Positions 1-8,669 are shown, numbered from the stretch's first letter. The stretch: 64,000 nt of DNA from Brevibacterium luteolum (GCF_013004595.1 NZ_JABEMC010000009.1:1-64000); one strand, 5' to 3'. Numbers and translations are program-made. Notes: generated from the sequence alone by a model not told the origin.

Positions 1-26
1 GTCATCGGTGCATTACGGTGAGTCAT
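1..26 (-). CDS. IS481-family transposase, first eight codons only
   Basis: The start codon ATG at 26-24 is preceded on the minus strand by GGAGGT (37-32) at a good distance for translation. The eight visible codons read MTHRNAPM. The helix-turn-helix and DDE domains would lie beyond the left edge. The Shine-Dalgarno sequence sits in one arm of a perfect inverted repeat (28-38 with 71-81). Confidence 0.65.
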
Positions 27-27
27 G

Positions 28-81
28 GAAGACCTCCGGTTCGAGTGAGTGTGGTTACCCACTTCGATATCGGAGGTCTTC
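28..81 (-). promoter_or_regulatory. Hairpin covering the transposase ribosome-binding site
   Basis: GAAGACCTCCG at 28-38 is perfectly complementary to CGGAGGTCTTC at 71-81, with a 32-nt loop. In a transcript entering from outside the element, the second arm made would contain GGAGGT just before the transposase ATG, and it would be locked into an 11-bp stem. IS10, IS30 and IS50 use this arrangement to prevent transposase expression from external promoters. Its use here is inferred. Confidence 0.6.
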
Positions 82-122
82 TTTCACCTCAAATCCCGAT
101 CACAACCTCCCGAGGAAGTACA

Positions 123-1062
123 CCTAGCCAACAACTCGAAGCTCGGCGCACTCCTCGTCATCGCCGCCGCGCAGGCGGTCTCGATCTGGAACGTCGGGAT
201 CAAGACGGCTGCCGCGCAGAACTTCGTGGCCACCGGTTTCATCTCCTCGGAGATGGGCGTCGACGTCGCCTGGGGTTCGTGGTTCCTGTGGGCAGCCCCA
301 TGGTCGGTGCTCATGTCCATCACCCTGTACTTCGTCATGCGCTGGGCGATCAAGCCCGAGGCCGACACGATCGACGGCGGCCGCGAGATGATCCGGCAGA
401 ACCTCTCCGAGCTCGGCCCGATCTCCGCCCGCGAGATCCGCCTCATCATCATCGCCGTGCTGCTGCTGATCCTGTGGTCGACTGAGGAGGTGCTGCACCC
501 GTTCGACTCCTCGACGGTGACGATCGTCGCGATCGCGGTGATGCTCACCCCGAAGATCGGCGTGTTCTCATGGAAGGCCGTCGAGAAGCTCATCAACTGG
601 GGCACACTCGTCGTCTTCGCCGTCGGCATCTCACTCGGCTCCCTGCTGCTCAAGACCGGTGCGGCCGCGTGGCTGTCGTCGAAGACCTTCGGGGCGGTCG
701 GCCTGTCGGAGATGCCGATGCTGGCGATCATCGCTGTCGTGTCGGTGTTCACCATCCTCATCCACCTCGGCTTCGCCTCGGCGACCTCGCTGGCCTCGGC
801 CCTCATCCCGGTCTACATCGCTCTCGCGATGAGCCTGCCGGGTGCCGCGCAGGGCGGATTCGGCTTCGTCATCATCCAGCAGTTCGTCATCAGCTTCGGC
901 TTCCTGCTGCCGATCTCGGCACCGCAGAACATGCTCGCCTACGGCACCGGCGCGTTCACTGCCAAGCAGTTCCTCAAGACCGGCATCCCGCTCACCATCG
1001 CCGGCTACCTGTTCGTGCTGCTTCTCTCGGCGACGTACTGGAAGTGGCTGGGACTTGTGTGA
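123..1062 (+). pseudogene. 3' part of a DASS (SLC13) anion:sodium symporter gene broken by the IS
   Basis: The open frame from about codon 124-126 to the TGA at 1060-1062 encodes roughly 310 residues of a divalent anion:sodium symporter; the family is normally 450-550 residues. About eight hydrophobic helices can be seen. Near the end is SAPQNMLAYGTG, the second conserved anion- and sodium-binding motif, with the usual prolines, Asn and glycines. The amino-terminal half and first motif are missing: upstream codons belong to the IS481-like element. Without its first half it should not work unless expressed in pieces. Substrates in this family are dicarboxylates, citrate or sulfate, and the fragment does not tell which. 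Confidence 0.8.
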
Positions 1063-1113
1063 GGGCTCGGGTTCAGGCAGGCACGCTCCGAGGTGGGACG
1101 TTAAGCTGAGGAC

Positions 1114-1893
1114 ATGGCAATCGATGCAGATCAGCTTCAACGCGACCTCGACCTGCGACTCCTCGGCGAGCAGTTCTTCCTGCAGGCACTCGACCAGCTC
1201 TCCCGCGCCGATCTCGACCAGCCCTCATTGCTGCCCGGCTGGACCCGCAAGCACGTTGCGGCACACGTCATCCACAACGCAGAGGCGTTCATGCGGCTGC
1301 TCGAATGGGCCCGCACCGGCGAGGAGAACCGGATGTACCCCTCGCGGCAGGCCCGCGATGAGGAGATCGACTCGACTGTCGCCCTCATCTCCAACGGTGA
1401 TGTCATGACGATGGCCCATGAGGTCGTCGACGAGCTCAGCGACGAGTTCGACGACATGGACGATGAGGCCTGGAACGCAACGGTCGTCAACGGGCGGGGC
1501 GAGGACATCCAGGCCGCGCAGATCCCGTGGTCGCGGGCGCGGGAGGCCTGGATGCATTCCCTGGACCTCAACATCGGGATGACGACCCTCGACTTCCCGG
1601 CTGCGATGGTCAACGCACTGCTCGATGAGATCACCGACACGTGGATCGCCCGCGACGAACCGGTCAACTTCACGCTCAACATCACCGACCGCGACGACTC
1701 CCCGCGCACGGTCGTCGCCGGGCCGAAAGACAGGCGTCCAGCTGAGCCGATCGAGGTGACCGGCGAGGCAGCCGAGATCGTCTCCTATCTCACCGGGCGC
1801 GGCTGGCCGAACTCCGGGCTCGAGGACAACGACAAGGGCGCCTCGGGAACGGCGACTCCGCAGGACCTCCCCCAACCGCCGCCCTGGATCTAG
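1114..1893 (+). CDS. Mycothiol-dependent maleylpyruvate isomerase family protein
   Basis: The 259-residue protein has the DinB/MDMPI metal-binding fold. The region LLPGWTRKHVAAH (residues 39-51) is typical of the family. The candidate metal ligands are His51 or His54 in the first helix pair, plus Glu144 and His148 in REAWMH. In the characterised corynebacterial enzyme a His/Glu/His set binds zinc and mycothiol is the cofactor. The family has many members with unknown substrates (isomerases, S-transferases), so the exact reaction is not assigned. The ATG at 1114 follows a CTGAGG ribosome-binding sequence. The last 30 residues are a low-complexity, proline-ending tail. Confidence 0.8.
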   Translation: MAIDADQLQRDLDLRLLGEQFFLQALDQLSRADLDQPSLLPGWTRKHVAAHVIHNAEAFMRLLEWARTGEENRMYPSRQARDEEIDSTVALISNGDVMTMAHEVVDELSDEFDDMDDEAWNATVVNGRGEDIQAAQIPWSRAREAWMHSLDLNIGMTTLDFPAAMVNALLDEITDTWIARDEPVNFTLNITDRDDSPRTVVAGPKDRRPAEPIEVTGEAAEIVSYLTGRGWPNSGLEDNDKGASGTATPQDLPQPPPWI

Positions 1894-1925
1894 CACCGAC
1901 AACGACGAGGAAGAGGACGAGCGTC

Positions 1926-2654
1926 ATGAGCTACCCACCCCAGCCGCCCCCGCCGAACGGCTCGCCAGCAGGCGGGCCGCCTCCGGGAGGTCAGCAGCCG
2001 CCGGGTGGCCAGCCGCCGGCACCGCAGTACGGCAGCCAGGCACCTCAACCGGGCCAGCAGCCGCCCCAGTATCCCGGCCAGGCGCCGCAGTACGGCGGCC
2101 AAGATCCGTATGCCACCGGGGCTGGTGCCCCGAAGCCGAAGTCGAAGATGACGCTGATCGGCAAGATCCTGACATTCATCGGTGCCGGCATCCTCGCACT
2201 CACCATCATCGGCGGCATCATCATGACGATCGCCGGCGTTTCGTCCCTGTCAGGGTTCTCCGATGAGGCGATCCGCGTCAACGGCACTACGAGCCAGTTC
2301 TTCGAGGCGGAGTCTGAGTGGCAGGTCTACGCGCCGGAGGACTCCGGCTTCACCAGCTGCACGATCACAGGGCCCACTCCGGTGGGCAAGGGAACGAATC
2401 AGACGTCGTCCTACTCCTTCGACGGCAGGACCTATGAGTCGATCGACGGGTTCTCGGTCCGGGAAGCGGGCACCTACTCGATCACGTGCAACCAACCCGA
2501 TGTCATCATCGCCCCACCCCTGTCGGTCGGCGGGATCTTCTCCACCGTCGGCGGCATTCTCATCGCTGTGTTCGGCGGCCTGCTCGGCGTGGGATTGACG
2601 ATTCTCGGCATCATCCTGTGGATCGTCGGCCGGAAGCGAGCACAGCGGGCATGA
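1926..2654 (+). CDS. Pro/Gly/Gln-rich membrane protein, function unknown
   Basis: The 242-residue protein begins with about 70 residues rich in Pro, Gly, Gln and Tyr, of the sort actinobacteria place on the cytoplasmic side of membrane proteins. One hydrophobic segment follows at about 76-103 and a second at about 203-233, ending in a positively charged tail (GRKRAQRA). The roughly 100 residues between them contain two cysteines, SCTITG and SITCNQ, which could form an extracytoplasmic disulfide. I do not recognise a named family. It starts 33 bases after the isomerase-family gene and may be co-transcribed with it. Confidence 0.7.
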   Translation: MSYPPQPPPPNGSPAGGPPPGGQQPPGGQPPAPQYGSQAPQPGQQPPQYPGQAPQYGGQDPYATGAGAPKPKSKMTLIGKILTFIGAGILALTIIGGIIMTIAGVSSLSGFSDEAIRVNGTTSQFFEAESEWQVYAPEDSGFTSCTITGPTPVGKGTNQTSSYSFDGRTYESIDGFSVREAGTYSITCNQPDVIIAPPLSVGGIFSTVGGILIAVFGGLLGVGLTILGIILWIVGRKRAQRA

Positions 2655-2798
2655 CCGACGCCCCGGTTCGACACGGGCCGACTGTCGTGCTGCTCAAGTG
2701 GTTCGCGTTGGCACCACTGTTTCACGACACCCTCATCTGAGGCGATCAAGTCCGGGCGGTACGACCTGGGCAGCGGGGCCGCACCACCGGGACAGCGT

Positions 2799-2832
2799 AA
2801 GCGGCGCCCAGCTGCTGAGCTGGGCGCCGCTT
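2799..2832. terminator. Bidirectional terminator hairpin
   Basis: A perfect 14-bp stem, AAGCGGCGCCCAGC at 2799-2812 with GCTGGGCGCCGCTT at 2819-2832, has a six-base loop. It lies between the plus-strand gene ending at 2654 and the minus-strand hspR gene ending at 2874, so it can stop transcription from both. The remaining intergenic bases (2655-2798) show nothing recognisable. Confidence 0.8.
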
Positions 2833-2873
2833 CGCATGGTCAGGTGCGAAAGATCGCCTCGCAGGCTGCCGCG

Positions 2874-3380
2874 TCACCGGCGGCGGAAGAGGAGGATGTC
2901 GCGGGAGGCGCGATCGGCCTCACTGCCGCCGGGCCGGGCGCCGGCTGCTGAGGGAAGAGCCCCGGCGATGCGCACCCGCGGGCGCCTGCCGTGCATGACG
3001 GAGACGATGTCGCCGCTCTGCCCGGCGGCGAAGACCCGGGATTCGGCCTGCACGCGCTGCCGCAGTCCTTCGACCTGCTGGCGCAGTTCGTGGACGACAG
3101 CATGCGCCTGGGTGGCGGCGTCGCGGGCTTCGTCGAGGTCGCGGCGCAGGGCGAGGATCTCCTTGATGCCAGCGAGATTGATGCCGTCTTCCTTGCTCAG
3201 CTTCTGGATCAGCCGCAGCCGCTCGATGTCGCGCGGTGAGTAGCGCCGCCCGGCACCGGCGGTGCGCTTGGGCACCACCAGTCCCATCCTGTCGTACTGC
3301 CGCAGCGTCTGCGGGTGCATGCCCGCCAGTTCAGCGGCGACGGAGATGACGTAGACGGCGGCTGTCGCTCCGATGGTCAT
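2874..3380 (-). CDS. hspR: HspR, MerR-family heat-shock repressor
   Basis: The 168-residue protein has an amino-terminal MerR winged helix (about residues 10-75) with the HspR-type sequence QTLRQYDRMGLV and GRRYSPRDIERL. A coiled-coil stretch (80-115) and a basic tail follow. HspR binds HAIR operators and represses the dnaK operon with DnaK as co-repressor, which gives feedback on chaperone level. It is the last gene of dnaK-grpE-dnaJ-hspR and starts 15 bases after the dnaJ stop. Two HAIR-like sites lie at the operon promoter, supporting autoregulation. Confidence 0.93.
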   Translation of the reverse strand: MTIGATAAVYVISVAAELAGMHPQTLRQYDRMGLVVPKRTAGAGRRYSPRDIERLRLIQKLSKEDGINLAGIKEILALRRDLDEARDAATQAHAVVHELRQQVEGLRQRVQAESRVFAAGQSGDIVSVMHGRRPRVRIAGALPSAAGARPGGSEADRASRDILLFRRR

Positions 3381-3395
3381 CGTCGCTCACCCCGC

Positions 3396-4463
3396 TCATC
3401 TCTCCCGGGCCCGGTCGAGCAGCCCGGATCGCGGATTTTCACCGCTGGTGGCCTCACGGAAGGCCTCGACCGCTTCCTTGGCCTTGGGCGTCAGGTTCTT
3501 CGGAACGGCGATCTCGACGGTCACCAGCAGGTCACCGGTGAGCTTCTTCGTCTCGATGCCCTTGCCGCGCACCCGCAGGGTGCGGCCTGACGGTGTGCCG
3601 GCCGGGATCTTCACCCGCACCGGCATCCCACCGAGTGTCGGGACCTCGACCTCGGCGCCGAGGGCGGCCTCGTCGAAGGTCACCGGCAGCGTCATCCGCA
3701 GGTTCGCGCCGTCGCGGGTGAACACCGGGTGGGGTTCGACCTGCACGGTGAGGATGACATCACCGGGTTCGCCGCCGTTGGGGCTGGCCTTGCCTTTGCC
3801 GCGCAGGCGGATCTTCTGCCCGTCTTTGACGCCGGCCGGGGTGCGCACGGTCAGCGGCTTGCCCCCGGGCATCGACAGTTTGACTGTTGCGCCCTTGGCG
3901 GCTTCAGTGAAGGACAGCTTCGTGCTGGCCTTGATGTCTCCGCCCTTGAGCGGGCCGGTGGAGAACCCACCGCCGTAGGGGCTGTCATAGGGGCTGCCGC
4001 CGTAGGAGCCGCCGAATCCGCCGAACAGATCAGCGAACTCCGGCGGGATGTCCCCGCCAGCCGAGCCAGCCGGCCCGCCACCGGGGCTGCGGGTCGTGTA
4101 GCGGGTGCGGGTGCCGCCGCCTCCGGTATTGAACAGGCCGGAGAAGATGTCCTCGAACCCGCCGGCACCGCCGGCACCGCCGGGTCCGCCGGCACCGGCG
4201 GAGAACCGGGCACCGCCGCGGCCCATCGCCCGCACCTGGTCGTACTGCTCGCGGGTCTCCTTGTCAGACAGCACCTGGTTGGCCTGCCCGATCTGCTTGA
4301 ACTTCTCCTCTGCGGCCTTGTCACCGGGGTTGGTGTCCGGATGGTACTTCCGGGCCAGCTTCCGGTAGGCCTTCTTGATCTCGGACTGCGAGGCGTCCTT
4401 GGAGACGCCGAGGATCTGGTAGTAGTCCGTGTCGAACCATTCGTTCTGAGGTCCGGAATTCAC
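3396..4463 (-). CDS. dnaJ: DnaJ-type co-chaperone without zinc-finger domain
   Basis: The 355-residue protein has a J domain at residues 10-75 with HPD at 41-43, the motif that stimulates DnaK ATPase. A long Gly/Phe/Ser-rich linker (about 85-175) follows, then the two beta-sandwich substrate-binding domains (about 180-345). The four CxxCxGxG zinc-binding repeats of classical type I DnaJ are absent, so it is a type II (CbpA-like) protein. The start is a GTG at 4463 preceded by a strong AGGAGGT. The 228-base gap to grpE is unusually long for this operon. Confidence 0.9.
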   Translation of the reverse strand: MNSGPQNEWFDTDYYQILGVSKDASQSEIKKAYRKLARKYHPDTNPGDKAAEEKFKQIGQANQVLSDKETREQYDQVRAMGRGGARFSAGAGGPGGAGGAGGFEDIFSGLFNTGGGGTRTRYTTRSPGGGPAGSAGGDIPPEFADLFGGFGGSYGGSPYDSPYGGGFSTGPLKGGDIKASTKLSFTEAAKGATVKLSMPGGKPLTVRTPAGVKDGQKIRLRGKGKASPNGGEPGDVILTVQVEPHPVFTRDGANLRMTLPVTFDEAALGAEVEVPTLGGMPVRVKIPAGTPSGRTLRVRGKGIETKKLTGDLLVTVEIAVPKNLTPKAKEAVEAFREATSGENPRSGLLDRARER

Positions 4464-4612
4464 CTGGCACCTCCTTTCCGGCTCGCGCCGTCATCGTCTG
4501 TCGTGTGTGTCTGGATGTCTGTCCCTGTCTGCTGTGCGGCAGCCGCGGCTGCCGGTCTGTCGTTCCTCACGCACCGCATGCGCAGGCCGTCTGCCTGCCC
4601 ATCCGGTCCGTG

Positions 4613-4635
4613 CCCGAGGCGATGGCCGCCTCGGG
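4613..4635. repeat. Copy of a dispersed CCCGAGGC palindrome
   Basis: CCCGAGGCG (4613-4621) and CGCCTCGGG (4627-4635) form a perfect 9-bp inverted repeat in the grpE-dnaJ intergenic region. Similar palindromes occur at 5159-5179, 13875-13891, 25472-25486 and 58691-58711. It may simply be a processing or attenuation hairpin between the two genes. Confidence 0.45.
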
Positions 4636-4691
4636 AACGGAATCCGCAGCTCACGCCGCGGTCGGCTCATGCCGGGTGCCGGCTGTGCAGA

Positions 4692-5471
4692 TCAGTCTGC
4701 CGGGGCCTGCACGCCGACGCGGGCGGCGCGCAGCACCCGCTCGCCGAGCATGTAGCCCGGCTGCATGACGAGGAACACCGTGGGTGTCTCGACCTCGTCG
4801 CTGGGCTGCTGCATGAGCGCTTCGTGGATGTTGGCGTCGAACTCCTCACCGACCTCGCCGTACTGTGTGACGCCGAGCTTGGCCAGCGTGTCGAAGAGCT
4901 TCGTCACGTGCGTGTCGAAGGGGCCCTCGACGTCGCCGTTCTCACGCGCCAGGCGGACCTCGTCGAGCACCGGGAAGAGCGCCTCGACGACGCTGGCGAC
5001 ACCGGCTTCCTTCGCGCGGTCCTGCTCCCGCTGGGAGCGCATCCGGTAGGCGGCGTATTCGGCGTTGATCCGCTTGAGGTGATCGAGCAGCTCGGCCTCC
5101 GTGTCGTTGGCCGGGCTGACGTTCTCAGGATCGAGCGCGCCTTCGCCGGTCTCCGCGCCCGAGGCAGTGGGCGCCTCGGCCTGCGCGGTTCCCTGAGCCT
5201 GCTCGGCTCCCTCAGACTGCGCGGCAGCCTCGGCCTGCTCGGCTGCCGGTTCGGTCTCGGCGGCTGGTTCGCCGCCGGTGGCGACCTCCGGGCCGTCGCT
5301 GTCGAGGCGGCCCCCGGCTGCTGCGGCCTGCGCCTGCTCCTGAGCCTCGCTCGGCTCAGCGGCTCCGGTGTCCCCGGAGCCGGCCTGGGGCTGGCGCACC
5401 TGGCCGGTCTCCGGATCCACCCGACGCTTGTCGGTGAACGAGAAGCCCTGTTCAGGATTCTCGGCGGACAT
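4692..5471 (-). CDS. grpE: GrpE nucleotide-exchange factor
   Basis: The 259-residue protein has a long acidic, Ala/Glu/Gln-rich disordered amino half (to about residue 120). It is followed by the GrpE coiled coil (LLDHLKRINAEYAAYRMR) and beta domain, with the typical end MQPGYMLGERVLRAARVGV. GrpE releases ADP from DnaK. I start it at ATG 5471-5469, which overlaps the dnaK TGA by one base; a GTG one codon upstream is possible. At about 260 residues it is longer than the usual 180-220, because of the disordered extension. Confidence 0.92.
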   Translation of the reverse strand: MSAENPEQGFSFTDKRRVDPETGQVRQPQAGSGDTGAAEPSEAQEQAQAAAAGGRLDSDGPEVATGGEPAAETEPAAEQAEAAAQSEGAEQAQGTAQAEAPTASGAETGEGALDPENVSPANDTEAELLDHLKRINAEYAAYRMRSQREQDRAKEAGVASVVEALFPVLDEVRLARENGDVEGPFDTHVTKLFDTLAKLGVTQYGEVGEEFDANIHEALMQQPSDEVETPTVFLVMQPGYMLGERVLRAARVGVQAPAD

Positions 5472-7345
5472 CACTTCTTCTCCTCGTCTTCGTCGACCAC
5501 TTCGGCGTCGACGACGTCATCCTCAGTCGCATCGGAACCGGCGTCTGCGGTTCCCTCGGCTCCGGCAGCACCCTCAGCGCCGCCCTCGGCGCCGCCCTGC
5601 TGGTACAGTGCCTCGCCGATCTTCGTCTGAGACTGGCTGAGCTTCTCGACGGCGGTCTTGACCGCCTCGTCGTCCTCGCCCTTGAGCGCTTCCTTCACCG
5701 CGTCGACATCGCCCTGCACCTCGGTCTTGACATCCTCGGGCAGCTTGTCGTCGTTGTCGGTGATGAGCTTCTCGGTCTGGTAGGCGAGGTTCTCAGCCAT
5801 ATTGCGGGTGTCAGCGGCCTCGCGGCGCTTCTTGTCCTCATCGGCGTGCTCTTCGGCCTCGCGGACCATCCGGTCGATGTCCTCCTGCGGGATCGCCGAG
5901 CCGCCGGTGATCGTCATCGACTGCTCCTGACCGGTGCCCTTGTCCTTGGCGGACACGTGCACGATGCCGTTGGCGTCGATATCGAAGGACACCTCGATCT
6001 GCGGCATGCCGCGTGGCGCCGGGGCGATGCCGGTGAGCTCGAAGGTGCCCAGCGGCTTGTTGTCCCGGGTGAACTCGCGCTCGCCCTGGAAGACCTGGAT
6101 CGACACAGACGGCTGGTTGTCCTCAGCCGTGGTGAAGGTCTCGGACTTCTTCGTCGGGATCGGGGTGTTGCGCTCGATGAGCTTCGTCATCACACCGCCC
6201 TTGGTCTCCAGTCCGAGAGACAGCGGGGTGACGTCGATGAGCAGCACGTCCTTGCGCTCACCCTTGAGGACACCGGCCTGCACGGCGGCGCCGATCGCCA
6301 CGACCTCATCGGGGTTGACGCCCTTGTTCGGCTCCTTGCCGCCGGTGAGCTCCTTGACGACCTCGGCCACGGCCGGCATGCGGGTCGAACCGCCGACGAG
6401 CACGACGTGGTCGATCTCGTCGACCGAGATGCCGGCATCGGCGATGACGGCCTTGAACGGGGCCTTCGTGCGCTCGAGGAGGTCCTTGGTGAGATCCTCG
6501 AACTTCGCGCGGGTGAGGGTCTCATCCAGGTGGACGGGCCCGTTGTCGCTCATCGACAGGTACTGCAGAGAGATGTTCGTGCTGGTCGCCGAGGACAGTT
6601 CCTTCTTCGCCTGCTCCGCGGCCTCCTTGAGGCGCTGGACAGCGGCGGCGTCCTTGGTCAGGTCGACGCCGTAGCCGTTCTTGACCTGGCTGACGAGCCA
6701 GTCGACGATCTTCTGATCCCAGTCGTCGCCGCCGAGCTCGTTGTCGCCGGAGGTCGCACGGACCTGGATGGTCGAGAAGTCATCGTCATCCTTGCCGACT
6801 TCGAGCAGGGACACGTCGAAAGTGCCGCCGCCGAGGTCGAAGACGAGGATGAGCTCGTCCTCCTTGCCGCGCTCGAGGCCGTAGGCCAGTGCGGCGGCAG
6901 TGGGCTCGTTGATGATGCGCAGGACGTTGAGGCCTGCGATCTTGCCGGCGTCCTTGGTGGCCTGGCGCTGCGAGTCGTTGAAGTAGGCCGGGACGGTGAT
7001 GACGGCGTCGGTGACCTCTTCCTGCAGGTACTCCTCAGCATCGTGCTTGAGCTTCTGCAGGATGCGGGCAGAGATCTCCGGTGCAGTGAGTGTCTTGCCG
7101 CCGAGTTCGGTGGTCCAGTCGCTGCCCATGTGGCGCTTGACCGAGGCGACGGTGTTCTTGACGTTGAGCACAGCCTGGCGCTTGGCGATCTCACCGACGA
7201 GGGAGTCGCCGTTCTTGCTCACGGCCACGACCGAGGGGGTGGTGCGGCCGCCTTCTGCGTTGGCGATGACCTTGGGGTCGCCGCCTTCAAGCACGGCCAC
7301 AACCGAGTTGGTGGTGCCGAGGTCGATTCCTACTGCACGAGCCAT
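5471..7345 (-). CDS. dnaK: DnaK (Hsp70) chaperone
   Basis: The protein is 624 residues when started at the ATG at 7345-7343, so that it begins [14 protein letters not shown], the Hsp70 phosphate-binding motif; AAGGAG lies just upstream. The longer open frame adds 23 residues that are not Hsp70-like. The ATPase domain (to about 380, with [10 protein letters not shown]), linker ([12 protein letters not shown]) and substrate-binding domain (about 390-500) are complete. The carboxyl tail is acidic and Gly/Ala-rich. The gene heads the dnaK-grpE-dnaJ-hspR operon and reads from the promoter at 7414-7442. Confidence 0.97.
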   Translation of the reverse strand: MARAVGIDLGTTNSVVAVLEGGDPKVIANAEGGRTTPSVVAVSKNGDSLVGEIAKRQAVLNVKNTVASVKRHMGSDWTTELGGKTLTAPEISARILQKLKHDAEEYLQEEVTDAVITVPAYFNDSQRQATKDAGKIAGLNVLRIINEPTAAALAYGLERGKEDELILVFDLGGGTFDVSLLEVGKDDDDFSTIQVRATSGDNELGGDDWDQKIVDWLVSQVKNGYGVDLTKDAAAVQRLKEAAEQAKKELSSATSTNISLQYLSMSDNGPVHLDETLTRAKFEDLTKDLLERTKAPFKAVIADAGISVDEIDHVVLVGGSTRMPAVAEVVKELTGGKEPNKGVNPDEVVAIGAAVQAGVLKGERKDVLLIDVTPLSLGLETKGGVMTKLIERNTPIPTKKSETFTTAEDNQPSVSIQVFQGEREFTRDNKPLGTFELTGIAPAPRGMPQIEVSFDIDANGIVHVSAKDKGTGQEQSMTITGGSAIPQEDIDRMVREAEEHADEDKKRREAADTRNMAENLAYQTEKLITDNDDKLPEDVKTEVQGDVDAVKEALKGEDDEAVKTAVEKLSQSQTKIGEALYQQGGAEGGAEGAAGAEGTADAGSDATEDDVVDAEVVDEDEEKK

Positions 7346-7394
7346 AGTGTTTCTCCTTGTCTTCTGAGTCAGGCCCAACCCGGCTGGCGCCGGC

Positions 7395-7415
7395 ATTGAG
7401 CGCATCTGACTCAAG
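7395..7415. promoter_or_regulatory. HAIR-like HspR operator, promoter-overlapping
   Basis: ATTGAGC-N7-ACTCAAG matches the HAIR consensus CTTGAGT-N7-ACTCAAG at 12 of 14 fixed positions, with a perfect right arm. It overlaps the -10 element of the dnaK promoter, a position suited to repression by HspR. Confidence 0.8.
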
Positions 7416-7442
7416 TCTGGTCACGCTGAATCTGACTGTCAA
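7414..7442 (-). promoter_or_regulatory. dnaK operon promoter
   Basis: On the minus strand TTGACA (7442-7437) and CAGACT (7419-7414) are separated by 17 bases, like a housekeeping sigma promoter. It lies between the two HAIR-like sites and about 70 bases upstream of the dnaK ATG. Confidence 0.65.
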
Positions 7443-7458
7443 ACCCAGCATCATGAAA

Positions 7459-7479
7459 GTTGCGTACACCAGACTCAAC
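7459..7479. promoter_or_regulatory. Second HAIR-like HspR operator, upstream
   Basis: GTTGCGT-N7-ACTCAAC keeps the HAIR spacing and most of the consensus, with a weaker left arm. Its centre is 64 bp from that of the downstream site, about six helical turns, so HspR bound at both would lie on the same DNA face. Either could be the primary site; the downstream one is the better match. Confidence 0.6.
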
Positions 7480-7521
7480 TTTGCGGGAAGGGAGATTATT
7501 CCGCAGGCAGGCAGAATTCTT

Positions 7522-7851
7522 TCAGCGACCCCCGTCGCGCTCCGCGCCATCCCGGCGTGTCAGTCGTTGCAGCCGGTCGCGTGCGCGGGCGAGCCGCTCA
7601 TCCTCGGTCAGCTCCCACCACGGGGTGCCGCGCTCACCGAGGCCCTATTTGGCCCAGGTGACGCGCTTCCGCAGCGCTGCAGTCTGCTCGTCGTTCAGCT
7701 GGCGAGAGCGGGAGAGCTGCGAGCGGGCAGTGCCGAGGGCACTCAGCAGCGGGGCGGTGAGCGCCTTGGGCAGCACAGGATCCTGGGCTCGCCAGCGCCT
7801 ACCCCTGACGATGATCCAGCGGCCGTCTGCGGTCCGCTCCGGCGTGCTCAT
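7522..7851 (-). pseudogene. Small 'biopolymer transporter Tol'-type protein interrupted by a TAG codon
   Basis: From ATG 7851 the frame begins MSTPERTADGRWIIVRGRRW, followed by an Arg-rich segment, and meets TAG at 7647-7645 just after VTWAK. The same frame continues without gaps as GLGERGTPWWELTEDERL and ends at a TGA at 7524-7522. The sequence on both sides of the TAG is continuous with a family of about 110-residue actinobacterial proteins, often labelled biopolymer transporter Tol, that normally read WAK-x-GLGERG. A single change from TTG would explain the stop. The protein function is unknown despite the label. Confidence 0.65.
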
Positions 7852-7948
7852 ATGCGGCTCCCCGCGCTCACGCTGCCCACCTCGGCGCGACCCGCCTCGG
7901 CGCCGGGACGCCGCGGCGCGGCCGGTGGTGGGGCGATCCAGGCGACCA

Positions 7949-8653
7949 TCAGATGCCTCCCGGCACGGGGGCTGCGAGCGGGAAGATCCCGACCATGGCG
8001 ATCGACCACAGGCCATGGACGATGAGCGGAGCGAACCAGCGGCCAGTCGATTCGCGGGCCCAGGCTGCGGCGAGTCCGACGACGGGGGCGGCGGCGATGA
8101 GGCCGGGGTTGAGCGTTGCGCAGGTGACGAGCGTGTAGATGACGGTCGGGGCGATCCAGCGGGCGTGGCCGCGGAACAGGTCGGCCAGGCCGAGGCGGAA
8201 GAACACCTCTTCCGACAGCCCCGTGACGACAGCCGCCGCCAGCGTCAGCCCGGCCGCCGAGCTCCCGGCGGTCACGAGGGCGGCGGTGATCCATGGCGCG
8301 GTCACCGGGATGAGGCTGAGGATCCAGCCACCGAGGAGCGACACACCCGCCAGCACCGCACCGATAGCCAGCGCCCGCCACCCGGCCGAGGCGGCAGTAC
8401 GGTGCGCCGGCGGGCCGGGCGCCGGATCAGCGGAGCGGTGACGTGTGACATGCGCTCGCGTGAGCAGCAGGAGGGCGATCCCACCGAGTGTCCACACCGC
8501 GGCGAGGGCAAGGCTCCACAGCGGCAGTGCCGCGGTGCCGGCAGATGTGCCGAGGCCGAAGGCCTTGCGCAGGATGAGAGCGCCGAGGACAATGGTGACG
8601 GCCGCAGGAGCCCAGACAGCAGCACGTGAGGTGAGCACCAGCTGCGACGTCAT
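7949..8653 (-). CDS. CPBP-family intramembrane metalloprotease
   Basis: The 234-residue membrane protein has about seven hydrophobic segments and the CPBP (Abi) signature GLSEEVFFR at about 145-153. The Glu pair and Arg belong to the first metal-site motif. Later conserved parts are less clear: a Thr-Leu-Asn stretch and the HGLW motif near 214. Family members cleave prenylated proteins or act in bacteriocin self-immunity; the target here is unknown. The gene is divergent from the next gene with only 16 bases between starts, so their promoters must overlap coding DNA or be shared. Confidence 0.8.
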   Translation of the reverse strand: MTSQLVLTSRAAVWAPAAVTIVLGALILRKAFGLGTSAGTAALPLWSLALAAVWTLGGIALLLLTRAHVTRHRSADPAPGPPAHRTAASAGWRALAIGAVLAGVSLLGGWILSLIPVTAPWITAALVTAGSSAAGLTLAAAVVTGLSEEVFFRLGLADLFRGHARWIAPTVIYTLVTCATLNPGLIAAAPVVGLAAAWARESTGRWFAPLIVHGLWSIAMVGIFPLAAPVPGGI

Positions 8654-8669
8654 GGCACCAGTCTAGGAG

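Larger units (their letters stand above)
1..122 (-). mobile_element. End of an IS481-family insertion sequence, cut by the window edge
   Basis: On the minus strand an ATG at 26-24 opens a reading frame beginning MTHRNAPM and running off the left edge. This is the characteristic amino terminus of IS481-family transposases. Going outward, the element seems to end with TGTAC at 122-118 on the minus strand. The next six plus-strand bases, 123-128, are CCTAGC, which fits the NCTAGN target known for IS481 itself. The codons after that belong to an unrelated transporter, so the boundary is quite sharp. Only about 120 bp are visible, so the family call rests on the protein start, the TGT end and the target site. 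The other end and the target duplication lie outside the window. Confidence 0.75.

Noticed and set aside
3729..5630. 633-residue plus-strand reading frame opposite dnaJ and grpE
   Set aside because: It is antisense to well-supported chaperone genes and consists of low-complexity Gly/Ala/Arg translation caused by high GC at third positions.
5846..7399. 517-residue plus-strand frame opposite dnaK
   Set aside because: It mirrors the dnaK codons and has no protein features of its own.
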